Source of the DNA: Pseudomonadota bacterium
Lineage (GTDB): Bacteria > Pseudomonadota > Alphaproteobacteria > Acetobacterales > Acetobacteraceae
DNA: 6,349 nucleotides
Direction of reading: 5' to 3'
Assembly (NCBI GenBank): GCA_021826565.1
Contig: JAKAZJ010000125.1
Span: 1 to 6,349, forward strand
In this document: positions 1 through 5,955 of the stretch, in pieces
Position numbering within the stretch: position 1 is the stretch's first letter
How the letters are laid out: each line of letters begins with the position of its first letter
Made by a program: the position numbers and the translations under genes
Notes under the pieces: model-generated
Database searches by the model: none
Told to the model about the DNA's origin: nothing
Seen by the model: only the letters and a program-made list of their open reading frames with translations

Positions 1-344
1 AGCTCGATCACCGCCATGCTGGCTGCGTCGCCGTAGCGGATGCCGGCCTTCAGCACGCGGGTGTAGCCACCGGCGCGCTCACGGTAGCGGTCGGCCAGCG
101 AGCCGAACAGCTTCTCCACGATCTTCGCGTCGCGCAGCTGGGCGTAGGCTTGGCGGCGCGCGTGCATCCCGCCGCGCTTGCCCAGGGTGACCAGCTTCTC
201 GGTCACCGGCCGCAATTCCTTGGCCTTGGGCAAGGTCGTGGTGATTTGCTCGTGCTTCAGCAGTGCCACCGCCATGTTGCGGAACATCGCAAGGCGGTGG
301 GTGGAGGTAACGCCGAGTTTCCGTCCGGCGATGCCATGGCGCAT
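1..344 (-). CDS. rplQ: 50S ribosomal protein L17, C-terminus cut by window edge
   Basis: L17 is a large-subunit ribosomal protein at the peptide exit tunnel rim. The visible 114 codons begin [17 protein letters not shown] and continue with [32 protein letters not shown] and [17 protein letters not shown], which are the family's most conserved blocks. The start at 344 is set by the universal MRH opening and by GAAGGA about ten bases upstream (354-359 on the plus strand). The gene is last in the rpsM-rpsK-rpoA-rplQ cluster, 29 bases after the rpoA stop, which is too short for an independent promoter, so co-transcription is expected. The reading frame runs off base 1 right after MAVIEL, where alphaproteobacterial L17 proteins usually have another 10-25 residues. 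Nothing suggests that the gene is broken; the truncation is only the window boundary. Confidence 0.97.
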   Translation of the reverse strand, partial: MRHGIAGRKLGVTSTHRLAMFRNMAVALLKHEQITTTLPKAKELRPVTEKLVTLGKRGGMHARRQAYAQLRDAKIVEKLFGSLADRYRERAGGYTRVLKAGIRYGDAASMAVIE

Positions 345-373
345 ATCTTGATTCCTTCGCTATCGCCGGGGGT

Positions 374-1408
374 TCAGAACGGCTCGTCCGCGCGGCGGGC
401 CATATCTTCGACATTCTCGGGCGGCCAGCCCGGCACCGCCATCCCCAGGCCAAGGCCCATGGTGGCGAGCACTTCCTTGATTTCGTTCAGCGATTTGCGT
501 CCGAAATTGGGGGTACGCAGCATCTCCTGCTCGGATTTCTGCACCAGATCGCCGATATAGACGATGTTGTCGTTCTTCAGGCAGTTGGCGCTGCGGACCG
601 ACAATTCCAGCTCGTCCACTTTGCGCAGCAGATTGCGGTTGAACGGCAGGTTGTCTTCGGGTTCTTCCAGCCGCGCCGGCTGCGGTTCCTCGAAATTGAC
701 GAACAGTTTCAGCTGTTCCTGCAGGATGCGCGCGGCCAGCGCCACCGCGTCCTCGGGGCCGACCGCGCCATTGGTTTCCACCGTCAGCAGCAGCTTGTCG
801 AAATCGGTGCGCTGACCCACGCGCGTGGGGTCCACCTTGTACGACACGCGCCGCACCGGTGAGTAGATCGAGTCCACCGGGATCAGCCCGATCGGCGCGT
901 CTTCCGGCCGGTTCTCGGCCGCGGCGACATAGCCCTTGCCCAGGTTGACGGTGAACTCCATCCCGAGCTTCACCCCGTCATCCAGCGTGCACAGCACCAG
1001 CTCGGGGTTCATGATGTCGATGTCGTGCCCGGCCTGGATCTGTCCGGCGCGCACTTCGCCCGGGCCGGTGGCGGTCAGCACCATCCGCTTCGGGCCTTCG
1101 CCGTGCATCCGCAGCGCCAACTGCTTGATGTTCAGCACGATATCGGTCACGTCTTCACGCACGCCCGGGATCGAGCTGAATTCGTGCAGCACGCCATCGA
1201 TCTGCACCGCGGTCACCGCCGCTCCTTGCAGCGAGGACAGCAGGATCCGCCGCATCGCGTTGCCGAGCGTCATGCCGAAGCCACGCTCCAGCGGCTCGGC
1301 GACCAGGGTGGCGATGCGCGCGGGGTCGGCGCCGGGCTCGACCTCGAGCTTCTCCGGCTTGATCAAAGTCTGCCAGTTCCGCTGGGTGACCTGGGTCTGC
1401 CTCATCAT
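374..1408 (-). CDS. rpoA: DNA-directed RNA polymerase subunit alpha
   Basis: This is the alpha subunit, whose dimer nucleates RNA polymerase assembly and whose C-terminal domain touches UP elements and activators. It is full length at 344 residues. The N-terminal assembly domain (about 1-240) carries the signature [19 protein letters not shown] at 41-59. A charged linker follows (about 241-262), then the C-terminal domain (about 263-325). The DNA-contact residues are kept: R272, N275 and C276 in VRSANCLKN, and G303, K305 and S306 in [10 protein letters not shown], matching R265/N268/C269 and G296/K298/S299 of E. coli. The tail [17 protein letters not shown] is typical of alphaproteobacteria. 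Two adjacent ATG codons (1406-1408 and 1403-1405) could both start it; GAGAG lies 4-8 bases before the first. A 117-base gap with two hairpins separates it from rpsK, and rplQ follows after 29 bases. Confidence 0.98.
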   Translation of the reverse strand: MMRQTQVTQRNWQTLIKPEKLEVEPGADPARIATLVAEPLERGFGMTLGNAMRRILLSSLQGAAVTAVQIDGVLHEFSSIPGVREDVTDIVLNIKQLALRMHGEGPKRMVLTATGPGEVRAGQIQAGHDIDIMNPELVLCTLDDGVKLGMEFTVNLGKGYVAAAENRPEDAPIGLIPVDSIYSPVRRVSYKVDPTRVGQRTDFDKLLLTVETNGAVGPEDAVALAARILQEQLKLFVNFEEPQPARLEEPEDNLPFNRNLLRKVDELELSVRSANCLKNDNIVYIGDLVQKSEQEMLRTPNFGRKSLNEIKEVLATMGLGLGMAVPGWPPENVEDMARRADEPF

Positions 1409-1473
1409 CTGTCTCTCGATCCTTCCCCTCGCCGGGGCACGCCTGGGGGCGGGCGCGCGCGGCGGGATGGTCT

Positions 1474-1520
1474 AATCGGCGGATCACGGCCCGCCGTGCC
1501 GATTCCGGGCCGAGGCCCGG
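1474..1520 (-). promoter_or_regulatory. Tandem GC-rich hairpins between rpsK and rpoA
   Basis: Two inverted repeats sit back to back right after the rpsK stop codon. The first in transcript order is CCGGGC/GCCCGG (1505-1510 with 1515-1520, four-base loop), starting five bases after the stop. The second combines AATCGG/CCGATT (1474-1479 with 1499-1504) with an inner CACGGC/GCCGTG (1485-1490 with 1493-1498); five bases bulge on one side. There is no T-run, so this is not a standard terminator. It may be an mRNA processing or stability element, or a partial attenuator setting rpoA level relative to the ribosomal proteins. The pairing is seen in the sequence; the function is inference. Confidence 0.5.
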
Positions 1521-1525
1521 CCGTT

Positions 1526-1921
1526 TCAGACGCGGCGGCGCTTGCGCGGGCGGCAGCCGTTATGCGGAATGGGCGTCGTGTCGCGGATCGCAGTCACGGA
1601 AAAACCGACGGTCTGCAGGGCACGCAACGCGCTTTCGCGGCCCGAGCCGGGGCCGCTGACCTCGATCTCCAGCGTCTCCATTCCGTGCTCGCGTGCCTTG
1701 CGGCCTGCGTCTTCGGCGGCAACCTGGGCGGCATACGGGGTGGATTTGCGGCTGCCCTTGAACCCCTGGCTTCCGGCCGAGGACCAGGCGATCGCGTTGC
1801 CCTGGGCATCGGTGATGGTCACCACGGTATTGTTGAACGTGGCCGCCACATGGGCGACCCCGGCAATGATATTCTTGCGCTCCTTACGACGGGGGCGCGC
1901 GGCGGCGGCGGGTTTCGCCAT
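1526..1921 (-). CDS. rpsK: 30S ribosomal protein S11
   Basis: S11 is a small-subunit platform protein near the E site and mRNA exit. The 131 residues cover the whole family length. The basic N-terminal extension (1-17, rich in Ala, Arg and Lys) leads into [22 protein letters not shown], then the core [23 protein letters not shown] and the [14 protein letters not shown] segment. It ends with the hallmark [13 protein letters not shown], whose Asn121 corresponds to the isoaspartate-forming Asn of E. coli S11. Where many homologues read GCRPPK, this one reads GCRPRK, a mild substitution in the basic tail. The ATG at 1921 is preceded by CAGGAA about ten bases upstream. The gene lies 54 bases after rpsM and 117 bases before rpoA, within the same operon. 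Confidence 0.98.
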   Translation of the reverse strand: MAKPAAAARPRRKERKNIIAGVAHVAATFNNTVVTITDAQGNAIAWSSAGSQGFKGSRKSTPYAAQVAAEDAGRKAREHGMETLEIEVSGPGSGRESALRALQTVGFSVTAIRDTTPIPHNGCRPRKRRRV

Positions 1922-1975
1922 GAGAGAGAGGTTCCTGTCTGGAAATAGGGCGAGGCGGGTCGGGAACGCAGCCGG

Positions 1976-2353
1976 CTACTTGGTGACCTTCTTCTTCCCG
2001 GCGATCGCCACCGCCTTGCCCTTGCGGGTGCGGGCGTTGGTATGGGTGCGCTGGCCGCGCACCGGCAGGCCGCGGCGATGGCGCAGGCCGCGATAGCAGC
2101 CAAGATCCATCAATCGCTTGATGTTCATCGCGGTTTCGCGGCGCAGATCGCCTTCCACGCGATACTCACGGTCGATCGTCTCCCGGAGACGCAGAACTTC
2201 GTCATCCGAAAGCTGGTTCACCCGCCGATCGTCGGGGATGGACAGCTTGGAGCAGATCTCGGCGGCCTTGGTCGGGCCGATGCCGTAGATATACCGGAGT
2301 CCGATGGTCACCCGCTTGTTGGTGGGGATGTTCACCCCCGCGATACGCGCCAC
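1976..2353 (-). CDS. rpsM: 30S ribosomal protein S13, GTG start
   Basis: S13 is a head protein of the small subunit, contacting the P-site tRNA and bridging to the large subunit. With the start used here it has 125 residues, a normal alphaproteobacterial length. It opens [14 protein letters not shown] after a GTG codon (2351-2353), has the IYGIG turn of the helix-two-turn-helix region (about 22-26), and carries the C-terminal signature [18 protein letters not shown] at 95-112, followed by a lysine-rich tail. The open frame extends 18 codons further upstream to an ATG at 2407, but that extension matches nothing in the family, while GAGGTAG lies five to six bases before the GTG. The GTG start is therefore preferred. 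It is the first gene of the alpha operon in this window. Confidence 0.97.
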   Translation of the reverse strand: MARIAGVNIPTNKRVTIGLRYIYGIGPTKAAEICSKLSIPDDRRVNQLSDDEVLRLRETIDREYRVEGDLRRETAMNIKRLMDLGCYRGLRHRRGLPVRGQRTHTNARTRKGKAVAIAGKKKVTK

Positions 2354-2475
2354 GCCGCTACCTCGTTCTCTGTCTGCCCGGACCGGCGGGCCGCAAGACG
2401 GCACCACCGACCCAGTCGGTTCCCATGGATATGCGCCAAAGGGGACGGCCCCGCAACCGGGGTCGCCACTCGGAA
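2354..2475 (-). promoter_or_regulatory. Structured 5' leader of the rpsM operon
   Basis: If transcription starts near 2475, the mRNA has a leader of about 120 bases before the rpsM GTG. It can form at least two small hairpins: ACCGAC/GTCGGT at 2406-2411 with 2415-2420 (three-base loop) and GCCCG/CGGGC at 2376-2380 with 2387-2391 (six-base loop). The second ends about 12 bases before the Shine-Dalgarno sequence. In gammaproteobacteria the alpha operon leader is the target of autogenous repression by S4; S4 is not encoded here, and I see no recognisable S4 pseudoknot. A translational control role is possible but unproven. Confidence 0.35.
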
Positions 2476-2481
2476 CCGGTT

Positions 2482-2510
2482 GCTTAGCCCCGGGCGGGGC
2501 GCGCGGTCAA
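2482..2510 (-). promoter_or_regulatory. Candidate promoter for the rpsM operon, overlapping the dehydrogenase stop
   Basis: On the minus strand TTGACC (2505-2510) is followed after 17 bases by CTAAGC (2482-2487). The -35 is five of six to the sigma70-type consensus. The -10 is poor by E. coli rules but resembles the GCTAN core of alphaproteobacterial housekeeping promoters when read as GCTAAG. The TGA stop of the upstream dehydrogenase lies within the -35 box. The arms of a perfect 8-base inverted repeat (GCAACCGG at 2476-2483 and 2453-2460 as its complement, 15-base spacer) straddle the predicted start point, which could be an operator or chance. Confidence 0.45.
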
Positions 2511-3487
2511 TACCCGGAAGCGGGGTCAACCCGCGTCGGCGGCTCCTGCCCGGCTGCCAGCGCGGCCAGATTGGCGAAGAAGATGTCCAGACTGTACGGC
2601 AAATACGTCGCGGGATCGTCGGCCGCGGTGTGCGGGGAGACGATCAGATTGGGCGTGGTCCAGATCCGGTCGCCGGGCGGAACCGGCTCGGGGTCGAACA
2701 CATCCAGGACCGCACCGGACAGCAGCCCCGCGTCCAGCGCATCGCACAACGCCACCTGATCCAGCAGGGCGCCGCGGCCGATATTCACCACCCCGGCCCG
2801 GGGCGGCAGCTTCCCGATTCGCCGCCGGTCCAACAGACCCCGTGTCGCCGGTGTCAGCGGGCAGGCAAGCACCAGCCAGTCGGTCTCGGGCAGCACCGAA
2901 TCCAGCGCCGCCGTGCCTACCACGCGCGCGCAATGCGGATGCGGGGCCGGGTGGGCGCGCACGCCGGTCACCACCATGCCGAGTCGACTCGCCTCGGCCG
3001 CGATCGCGCCGCCCAGCGCGCCGAGGCCGACCACGGTCAGCCGCGTGCCGGCAACGCCGCGCCCCCAGCGTTTGTGCCAGCGTCCGGCGCGCTGGTCGGT
3101 GACCATGGCGGGGATGCCGCTCGCCAGCATCAGCACCGCCATCAGACCGAATTCACCGGCCTTGCGCGCGTGCGTGCCGCGGTTGTTGAGCAGCAGCGCG
3201 CCCGGCGGCAGCCAGTCGAACGGGGCGAGATTATCCACCCCGGCATTGGTGACGAACACCAGGCGCAGAAGCGGCGCCGGAGCCGGTAGCAAGGCGCGCA
3301 GCACGTCCTTGTCACCGATCAGCGCCTCCGCATCGCCGATCGCGGCGGCAAAGCCGGCGCGATGGTCCGCAAAGGAGACGTCGTGCCCGGCGCTGGCCGC
3401 GCCCGCGCGGGCCGCGGCCGCGGCCCACAGCGCCGGCGTGATGGTGAACGCGGGATCGTCGGGAGGGTTCTGGATATGGATGCGCAT
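2507..3487 (-). CDS. D-isomer-specific 2-hydroxyacid dehydrogenase
   Basis: This is predicted to be a cytoplasmic NAD(P)-dependent enzyme interconverting a 2-ketoacid and its D-2-hydroxyacid (glyoxylate/hydroxypyruvate reductase type). It has 326 residues, the usual family length. The split substrate domain is about 1-105 plus the C-terminus, with TNAGVDNL at 80-87. The Rossmann domain starts at about 106, with the dinucleotide loop VGLGALGGAIA (G154, G156, G159). The catalytic set is Arg238 in NIGRGALLD, Glu267 in LDVFDPEPVP and His286 in SPHTAA; the Arg-Glu spacing of 29 equals that of E. coli SerA. After the second Rossmann strand the sequence is VTGVRAHP, with Arg rather than the Asp usual for NAD, which hints at NADP(H). 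The ATG at 3487 opens MRIHIQNPPDD and follows a GGGGG weak ribosome site. The frame stays open far upstream, but only as the antisense of the PrpD gene. The substrate cannot be assigned. Confidence 0.92.
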   Translation of the reverse strand: MRIHIQNPPDDPAFTITPALWAAAAARAGAASAGHDVSFADHRAGFAAAIGDAEALIGDKDVLRALLPAPAPLLRLVFVTNAGVDNLAPFDWLPPGALLLNNRGTHARKAGEFGLMAVLMLASGIPAMVTDQRAGRWHKRWGRGVAGTRLTVVGLGALGGAIAAEASRLGMVVTGVRAHPAPHPHCARVVGTAALDSVLPETDWLVLACPLTPATRGLLDRRRIGKLPPRAGVVNIGRGALLDQVALCDALDAGLLSGAVLDVFDPEPVPPGDRIWTTPNLIVSPHTAADDPATYLPYSLDIFFANLAALAAGQEPPTRVDPASGY

Positions 3488-3589
3488 ACCCCCAGGCTGG
3501 CATGACCGGGCGGCGCGATGAAGGGCGGGGCCTTGCCGAGAAGCGGATTTGCGCGAGACTGCATGCCGCGCTTCCCGGGAGAAACCGCC
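3488..3589. promoter_or_regulatory. Divergent intergenic spacer between dehydrogenase and PrpD-family genes
   Basis: These 102 bases separate two divergently read genes and must hold promoters for both unless they are read from further away. The plus-strand side ends in GGGAG (3577-3581), a good ribosome site for the gene at 3590. I found no strong -35/-10 pair on either strand. A TTGCCG at about 3534 followed by a poor -10 is the only hint for the plus direction. Confidence 0.4.
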
Positions 3590-4990
3590 ATGGACGTCAC
3601 CGCCCGCCTGTCCGCTTTCGTCGCCGCCATCGCGTTGGATCGCCTGCCGCCGGAAGTGGTCGATCGCGCCCGCTACCTGGTGCTGGACCTGGTCGGCAAC
3701 ATCGTCCGCGCCCGCCACGACGCCGAAAGCACAGACAGCTTCCTGCGAGCCGCCCGAGCGCTGGGCTTCGCCGGGGGATCCTCCGGCGTGTTCGGCGATG
3801 CCGCGCGCTATACCCCGCCCGGAGCGGCGTTCCTGAACGGCGCGCTGGCGCATTCGCTGGATTTCGACGACACCCATGCCGCCGGCAGCCTGCATCCCGG
3901 CGCCCCGGTGATCCCGGCCGCGCTGGCCGCCGGTGAGATGGTGGGCGCCTCCGGCGCCACCGTGCTGGCCGCGATCATCGCCGGGTACGAAGCCACCTGC
4001 CGCATCGCGCTCGCGCTGCCGGCGGGGGCGCATTACGACCGTGGCTTCCATCCCACCGCGACCTGCGGCGCGTTTGGCGCCGCCGCCGCCGCCGGGCGCG
4101 TGTTCGGATTGGACGCGGAAGGGATCGCCGGCGCGCTCGGCACCGTGTTGAGCCAGACCGCCGGCAGCCTGGAGTTCCTGGTCAACGGCGCTTGGACCAA
4201 GCGTTTCCAGGTCGGCTGGGCGGCGGCCAACGGGCTGGTGGCGGCGACGCTGGTGCGCGAGGGGTTCAAGGGCGCGGCCGAGGCGTTGGAAGGCCCGCAC
4301 GGGTTCCTGCAAGGCTATGCGCCATCGCCGAGCCCGGAACGGGTCGTCCAGGAACTGGGCCAGGTGTTCGAGCTGATGCATACGGCGGTGAAGCCGTACC
4401 CGTCCTGCCGCTACGGACACGCCGGAATCGACGCGGCGCTGGCGCTGCGGGCGGAACTCGGGCTGCAACCCGAGGAGGTGGAAGCGGTCACCCTGGGCCT
4501 GCCGCGGGCCGGCATGGCGCTGATCGGCAACCCGGCGGAGAAGAAGGCCAACCCGGAGAATGTGGTGGACGGCCAGTTCTCCGGCCCGTTCGTGCTGGCC
4601 TCGGCGCTGGCCACCGGGGCGATGGGCTGGGACAGCTATGCCGGGCTGCGCGATGCGGGGGTGCGTGCGTTGCTGCCGAAAATTGCTTGCGTGTTCGATC
4701 CCGAGATCGAGGCCGAGTTCCCCGCCAACATGTCGGGCAAGCTCACGCTGCGCGCACGCGGCCAGGCGTTCGAGCGGAAAGTGGTCGTGCCGCGGGGCGA
4801 GCCGTCGAACTTCCTGAGCGAGACCGAACTGCGCGCGAAGTTCCATGGTCTGGCCGACGCGATCCTGGGCGCCGATCGCGCCACGCTGCTGGCGGACGCG
4901 GTGCTGGGGCTGGCGCGGGCTGCCGATGTATCCGCGCTGATGCGGTTCGCGGCACCGGTGGTGAACCCGGCGCGGCTCGCGGGGGAGTGA
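3590..4990 (+). CDS. MmgE/PrpD family protein (2-methylcitrate dehydratase / cis-aconitate decarboxylase superfamily)
   Basis: This is predicted to be a cytoplasmic lyase or epimerase of the MmgE/PrpD fold, whose known members include 2-methylcitrate dehydratase, cis-aconitate decarboxylase and iminodisuccinate epimerase. At 466 residues it is full length. An all-helical domain with LDFDDTHAAGSLHPG at 90-104 is followed by GFHPTATCGAFGAAAAAGRVFGL (152-174), TKRFQVGWAAANGL (203-216), the smaller lid domain with VKPYPSCRYGHAGIDAAL (267-284), and DGQFSGPFVLASAL (327-340). Residues D91, T95, H102, H154, K204 and K268 line up, by remembered numbering, with D93, T97, H103, H159, K207 and K272 of human cis-aconitate decarboxylase, so the active-site scaffold appears intact. 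The ATG at 3590 is chosen because GGGAG lies eight bases upstream and family proteins begin near here; upstream in-frame ATGs at 3518 and 3563 add unrelated residues. The exact substrate cannot be read from sequence, and no other propionate genes are nearby. Confidence 0.93.
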   Translation: MDVTARLSAFVAAIALDRLPPEVVDRARYLVLDLVGNIVRARHDAESTDSFLRAARALGFAGGSSGVFGDAARYTPPGAAFLNGALAHSLDFDDTHAAGSLHPGAPVIPAALAAGEMVGASGATVLAAIIAGYEATCRIALALPAGAHYDRGFHPTATCGAFGAAAAAGRVFGLDAEGIAGALGTVLSQTAGSLEFLVNGAWTKRFQVGWAAANGLVAATLVREGFKGAAEALEGPHGFLQGYAPSPSPERVVQELGQVFELMHTAVKPYPSCRYGHAGIDAALALRAELGLQPEEVEAVTLGLPRAGMALIGNPAEKKANPENVVDGQFSGPFVLASALATGAMGWDSYAGLRDAGVRALLPKIACVFDPEIEAEFPANMSGKLTLRARGQAFERKVVVPRGEPSNFLSETELRAKFHGLADAILGADRATLLADAVLGLARAADVSALMRFAAPVVNPARLAGE

Positions 4991-5044
4991 TGGCGTCGGC
5001 TGCACCTGCGCGGGGCTGAGCCGGCGCCCGCCGACCTGGCGACC

Positions 5045-5070
5045 CACCCCGCCCGCGGCGTGGCGGGGTG
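5045..5070. terminator. Hairpin between convergent PrpD-family and OmpA-like genes
   Basis: CACCCCGCC (5045-5053) pairs perfectly with GGCGGGGTG (5062-5070) around an 8-base loop. It lies 54 bases after the plus-strand stop and 10 bases after the minus-strand stop, the right place for a shared bidirectional terminator. No T-run follows on either strand, so it may act with Rho or only protect 3' ends. Confidence 0.6.
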
Positions 5071-5080
5071 CCGATCCCGG

Positions 5081-5494
5081 TCAGGGGGCGCCGAACGAGA
5101 TGATCACGCGCCGGCTTTCCTGCGACTTGCCGGGCAGGCCAACAGCGCCGAGGGCCACCTGACGGACCCCGCGTTCCGGCACGCCATCGCGGCCGAGCTG
5201 GTCGGTGACCACCTGCGCGCGCAGTTCCGATAACAGCCGATTGGCCTTGATGGTTCCGCTGCGGTCGGCGGCGCCGGTGACGGTGAGCGCGGTATTCGGA
5301 TGCGTTTTCGCCCAGGTGGCGGCATGGGCGATGACGCGCTGCGCCGCCGGGCCCATGGCGGCGGACCAGTCCTGGAAGAAGACCACAAAATTACGTGCCG
5401 AGCCGGCCGCGGATGCGGGCACGGCAAGCAGGCAGAGCAGCACCGCCAAGCTCGGGATCGCGAGGCTCGAGACGGAAAGTTTCGGGCGGCGCAT
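5081..5494 (-). CDS. Small secreted OmpA-C-like peptidoglycan-binding protein
   Basis: This is a 137-residue protein with a signal peptide and a single OmpA-C-like domain, likely to sit in the periplasm and bind peptidoglycan. Residues 1-29 show a basic start (MRRPK), a hydrophobic core (LAIPSLAVLLCLLAV) and a PASA-A cleavage site; Cys21 is not in a proper lipobox. The domain (about 35-134) begins RNFVVFFQDWSAAM, in place of the usual VxFxFDSA strand, and continues with TVTGAADRSG, NRLLSELRAQVV and ESRRVIISF. Asp77 and Arg92 match the conserved diaminopimelate-binding Asp and Arg, although the common GHTD box reads GAAD. There is no beta-barrel. GGAGGAG lies nine bases before the ATG (5504-5510), a strong ribosome site that fixes the start. 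The gene is monocistronic and convergent with the PrpD-family gene. Specific function and partners are unknown. Confidence 0.82.
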   Translation of the reverse strand: MRRPKLSVSSLAIPSLAVLLCLLAVPASAAGSARNFVVFFQDWSAAMGPAAQRVIAHAATWAKTHPNTALTVTGAADRSGTIKANRLLSELRAQVVTDQLGRDGVPERGVRQVALGAVGLPGKSQESRRVIISFGAP

Positions 5495-5531
5495 GACCAG
5501 GCACTCCTCCGGGGGCGCAACGGGATCGTCG

Positions 5532-5560
5532 TGTTGCCCGGCTTACCCCGTTTGCGTCAA
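5532..5560 (-). promoter_or_regulatory. Possible promoter of the OmpA-like gene
   Basis: TTGACG on the minus strand (5555-5560) is a near-perfect -35 element. With a 17-base spacer the -10 would be GCAACA (5532-5537), which is a poor match. The position, about 40 bases upstream of the start codon, suits the gene. Only the -35 box is persuasive. Confidence 0.3.
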
Positions 5561-5603
5561 TCGCGAAAACCCGGGCCGCCAGCCTTGGCGTCGAACCCGG
5601 GGG

Positions 5604-5626
5604 ATTCGGTTCCGCAATTCGGTTCC
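5604..5626. repeat. 10-base tandem direct repeat ATTCGGTTCC
   Basis: ATTCGGTTCC occurs at 5604-5613 and again at 5617-5626, separated by GCA, immediately before the terminator stem. AACCCGGG is also repeated at 5568-5575 and 5594-5601. The repeats are exact but short; they may be binding sites or local duplication debris. Confidence 0.5.
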
Positions 5627-5655
5627 CCGGGCCCCCTTCGGCCCGGGCATTTTTT
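5626..5655 (+). terminator. Rho-independent terminator, plus strand, with no gene before it
   Basis: CCCGGGCC (5626-5633) pairs perfectly with GGCCCGGG (5640-5647) around the loop CCCTTC, then CA and six T residues (5650-5655). This is a textbook intrinsic terminator for plus-strand transcription. The nearest plus-strand gene ends 636 bases upstream, beyond another hairpin and antisense to the OmpA-like gene, so its client is unclear: a small RNA, antisense read-through, or a lost gene. Confidence 0.8.
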
Positions 5656-5753
5656 CTGGTCGTGAACCGATGTTCCGGTGTAAGTTTCCCGTGCCGGTCG
5701 ATCGCGGGAGGCGGATGGCGTGGATTCCTGGGACGGCGCCGCGGGGGCTCAGG
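5656..5753. other. Intergenic, nothing recognised
   Basis: I see no gene, RNA or convincing regulatory site between the terminator and the tRNA-like element. The frames here are open only because of high GC and have proline/arginine-rich, family-free translations. Confidence 0.5.
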
Positions 5754-5826
5754 CGATAGAGGGGGGAGGATCCGAACCCAATCTCACGATTTAGCAGACC
5801 GCTGAAACCTCCCCCTCGACGTATCG
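5754..5826. repeat. Extended imperfect inverted repeat enclosing the tRNA-like relic
   Basis: Outside the 8-base acceptor-like stem, pairing resumes after small bulges: GA (5759-5760) with TC (5816-5817), and CGATA (5754-5758) with TATCG (5822-5826). The total is 15 pairs over 73 bases, so the element may fold as a single long stem. Confidence 0.55.
5761..5815 (-). pseudogene. tRNA-Ser(GCU)-like relic lacking D arm and long variable arm
   Basis: Read on the minus strand, an 8-base acceptor-like stem GGGGGAGG (5808-5815) pairs with CCTCCCCC (5762-5769). Inside it lies CAGCGGTCTGCTAAATCGT, which reads like the anticodon arm of a serine tRNA: a five-pair stem (5798-5802 with 5786-5790, two G-U pairs), a seven-base loop CTGCTAA and anticodon GCT (5793-5795). 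TTCGGAT (5770-5776) resembles a T loop, but its T stem is only three pairs. Where a D arm of some 17-19 bases should be there are five bases, and the long variable arm expected of a bacterial serine tRNA is reduced to four. It is best read as a deleted tRNA fragment, such as is left at integration or rearrangement sites. A minimal functional RNA or a chance resemblance cannot be excluded. Confidence 0.5.
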
Positions 5827-5955
5827 GTCCCGGTATCGTTTTGGTCACTAAGGTGCCGGGAGGGTGGATCGGGCCGCGCTGTAATTTTATGGACCAACCC
5901 AGCGGACTCAATATTTTCATTCGATTAGAAAATGATTTCATTTCCATATCCTAGA
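5827..5955. other. AT-rich non-coding patch
   Basis: The base composition shifts sharply here: 5881-5960 has 27 G or C in 80 bases (34%), whereas the flanking genes are far richer in GC. It contains a weak inverted repeat ATTTTC/GAAAAT (5913-5918 with 5928-5933) and the direct repeat TTTCATT (about 5915-5921 and 5936-5942). No gene is visible. The composition suggests foreign origin or long decay. Confidence 0.45.

Noticed and set aside
2354..2407. N-terminal 18-codon extension of S13 from an ATG at 2407
   Set aside because: No S13 protein carries such a stretch. The GTG at 2353 has a proper ribosome site and the family's conserved opening.
2042..3289. Plus-strand open frame of about 415 codons across rpsM and the dehydrogenase
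   Set aside because: It spans two well-supported minus-strand genes and an intergenic promoter. Its composition is that of an antisense shadow in high-GC DNA.
4989..5020. Nine-codon ATG frame overlapping the PrpD-family stop
   Set aside because: It is too short, has no ribosome site, and ends just before the convergent hairpin.
3488..5047. Long minus-strand open frame continuing upstream of the dehydrogenase, opposite the PrpD-family gene
   Set aside because: It is the antisense of a clear family gene. Its translation is Arg/Gly/Gln-rich with no domain, and the dehydrogenase has a good start at 3487.
5543..5947. Minus-strand open frame of 134 codons across the tRNA-like element and the terminator
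   Set aside because: It has a weak ribosome site, a Pro/Arg/Gly-rich translation without domain features, and overlaps structured non-coding elements.
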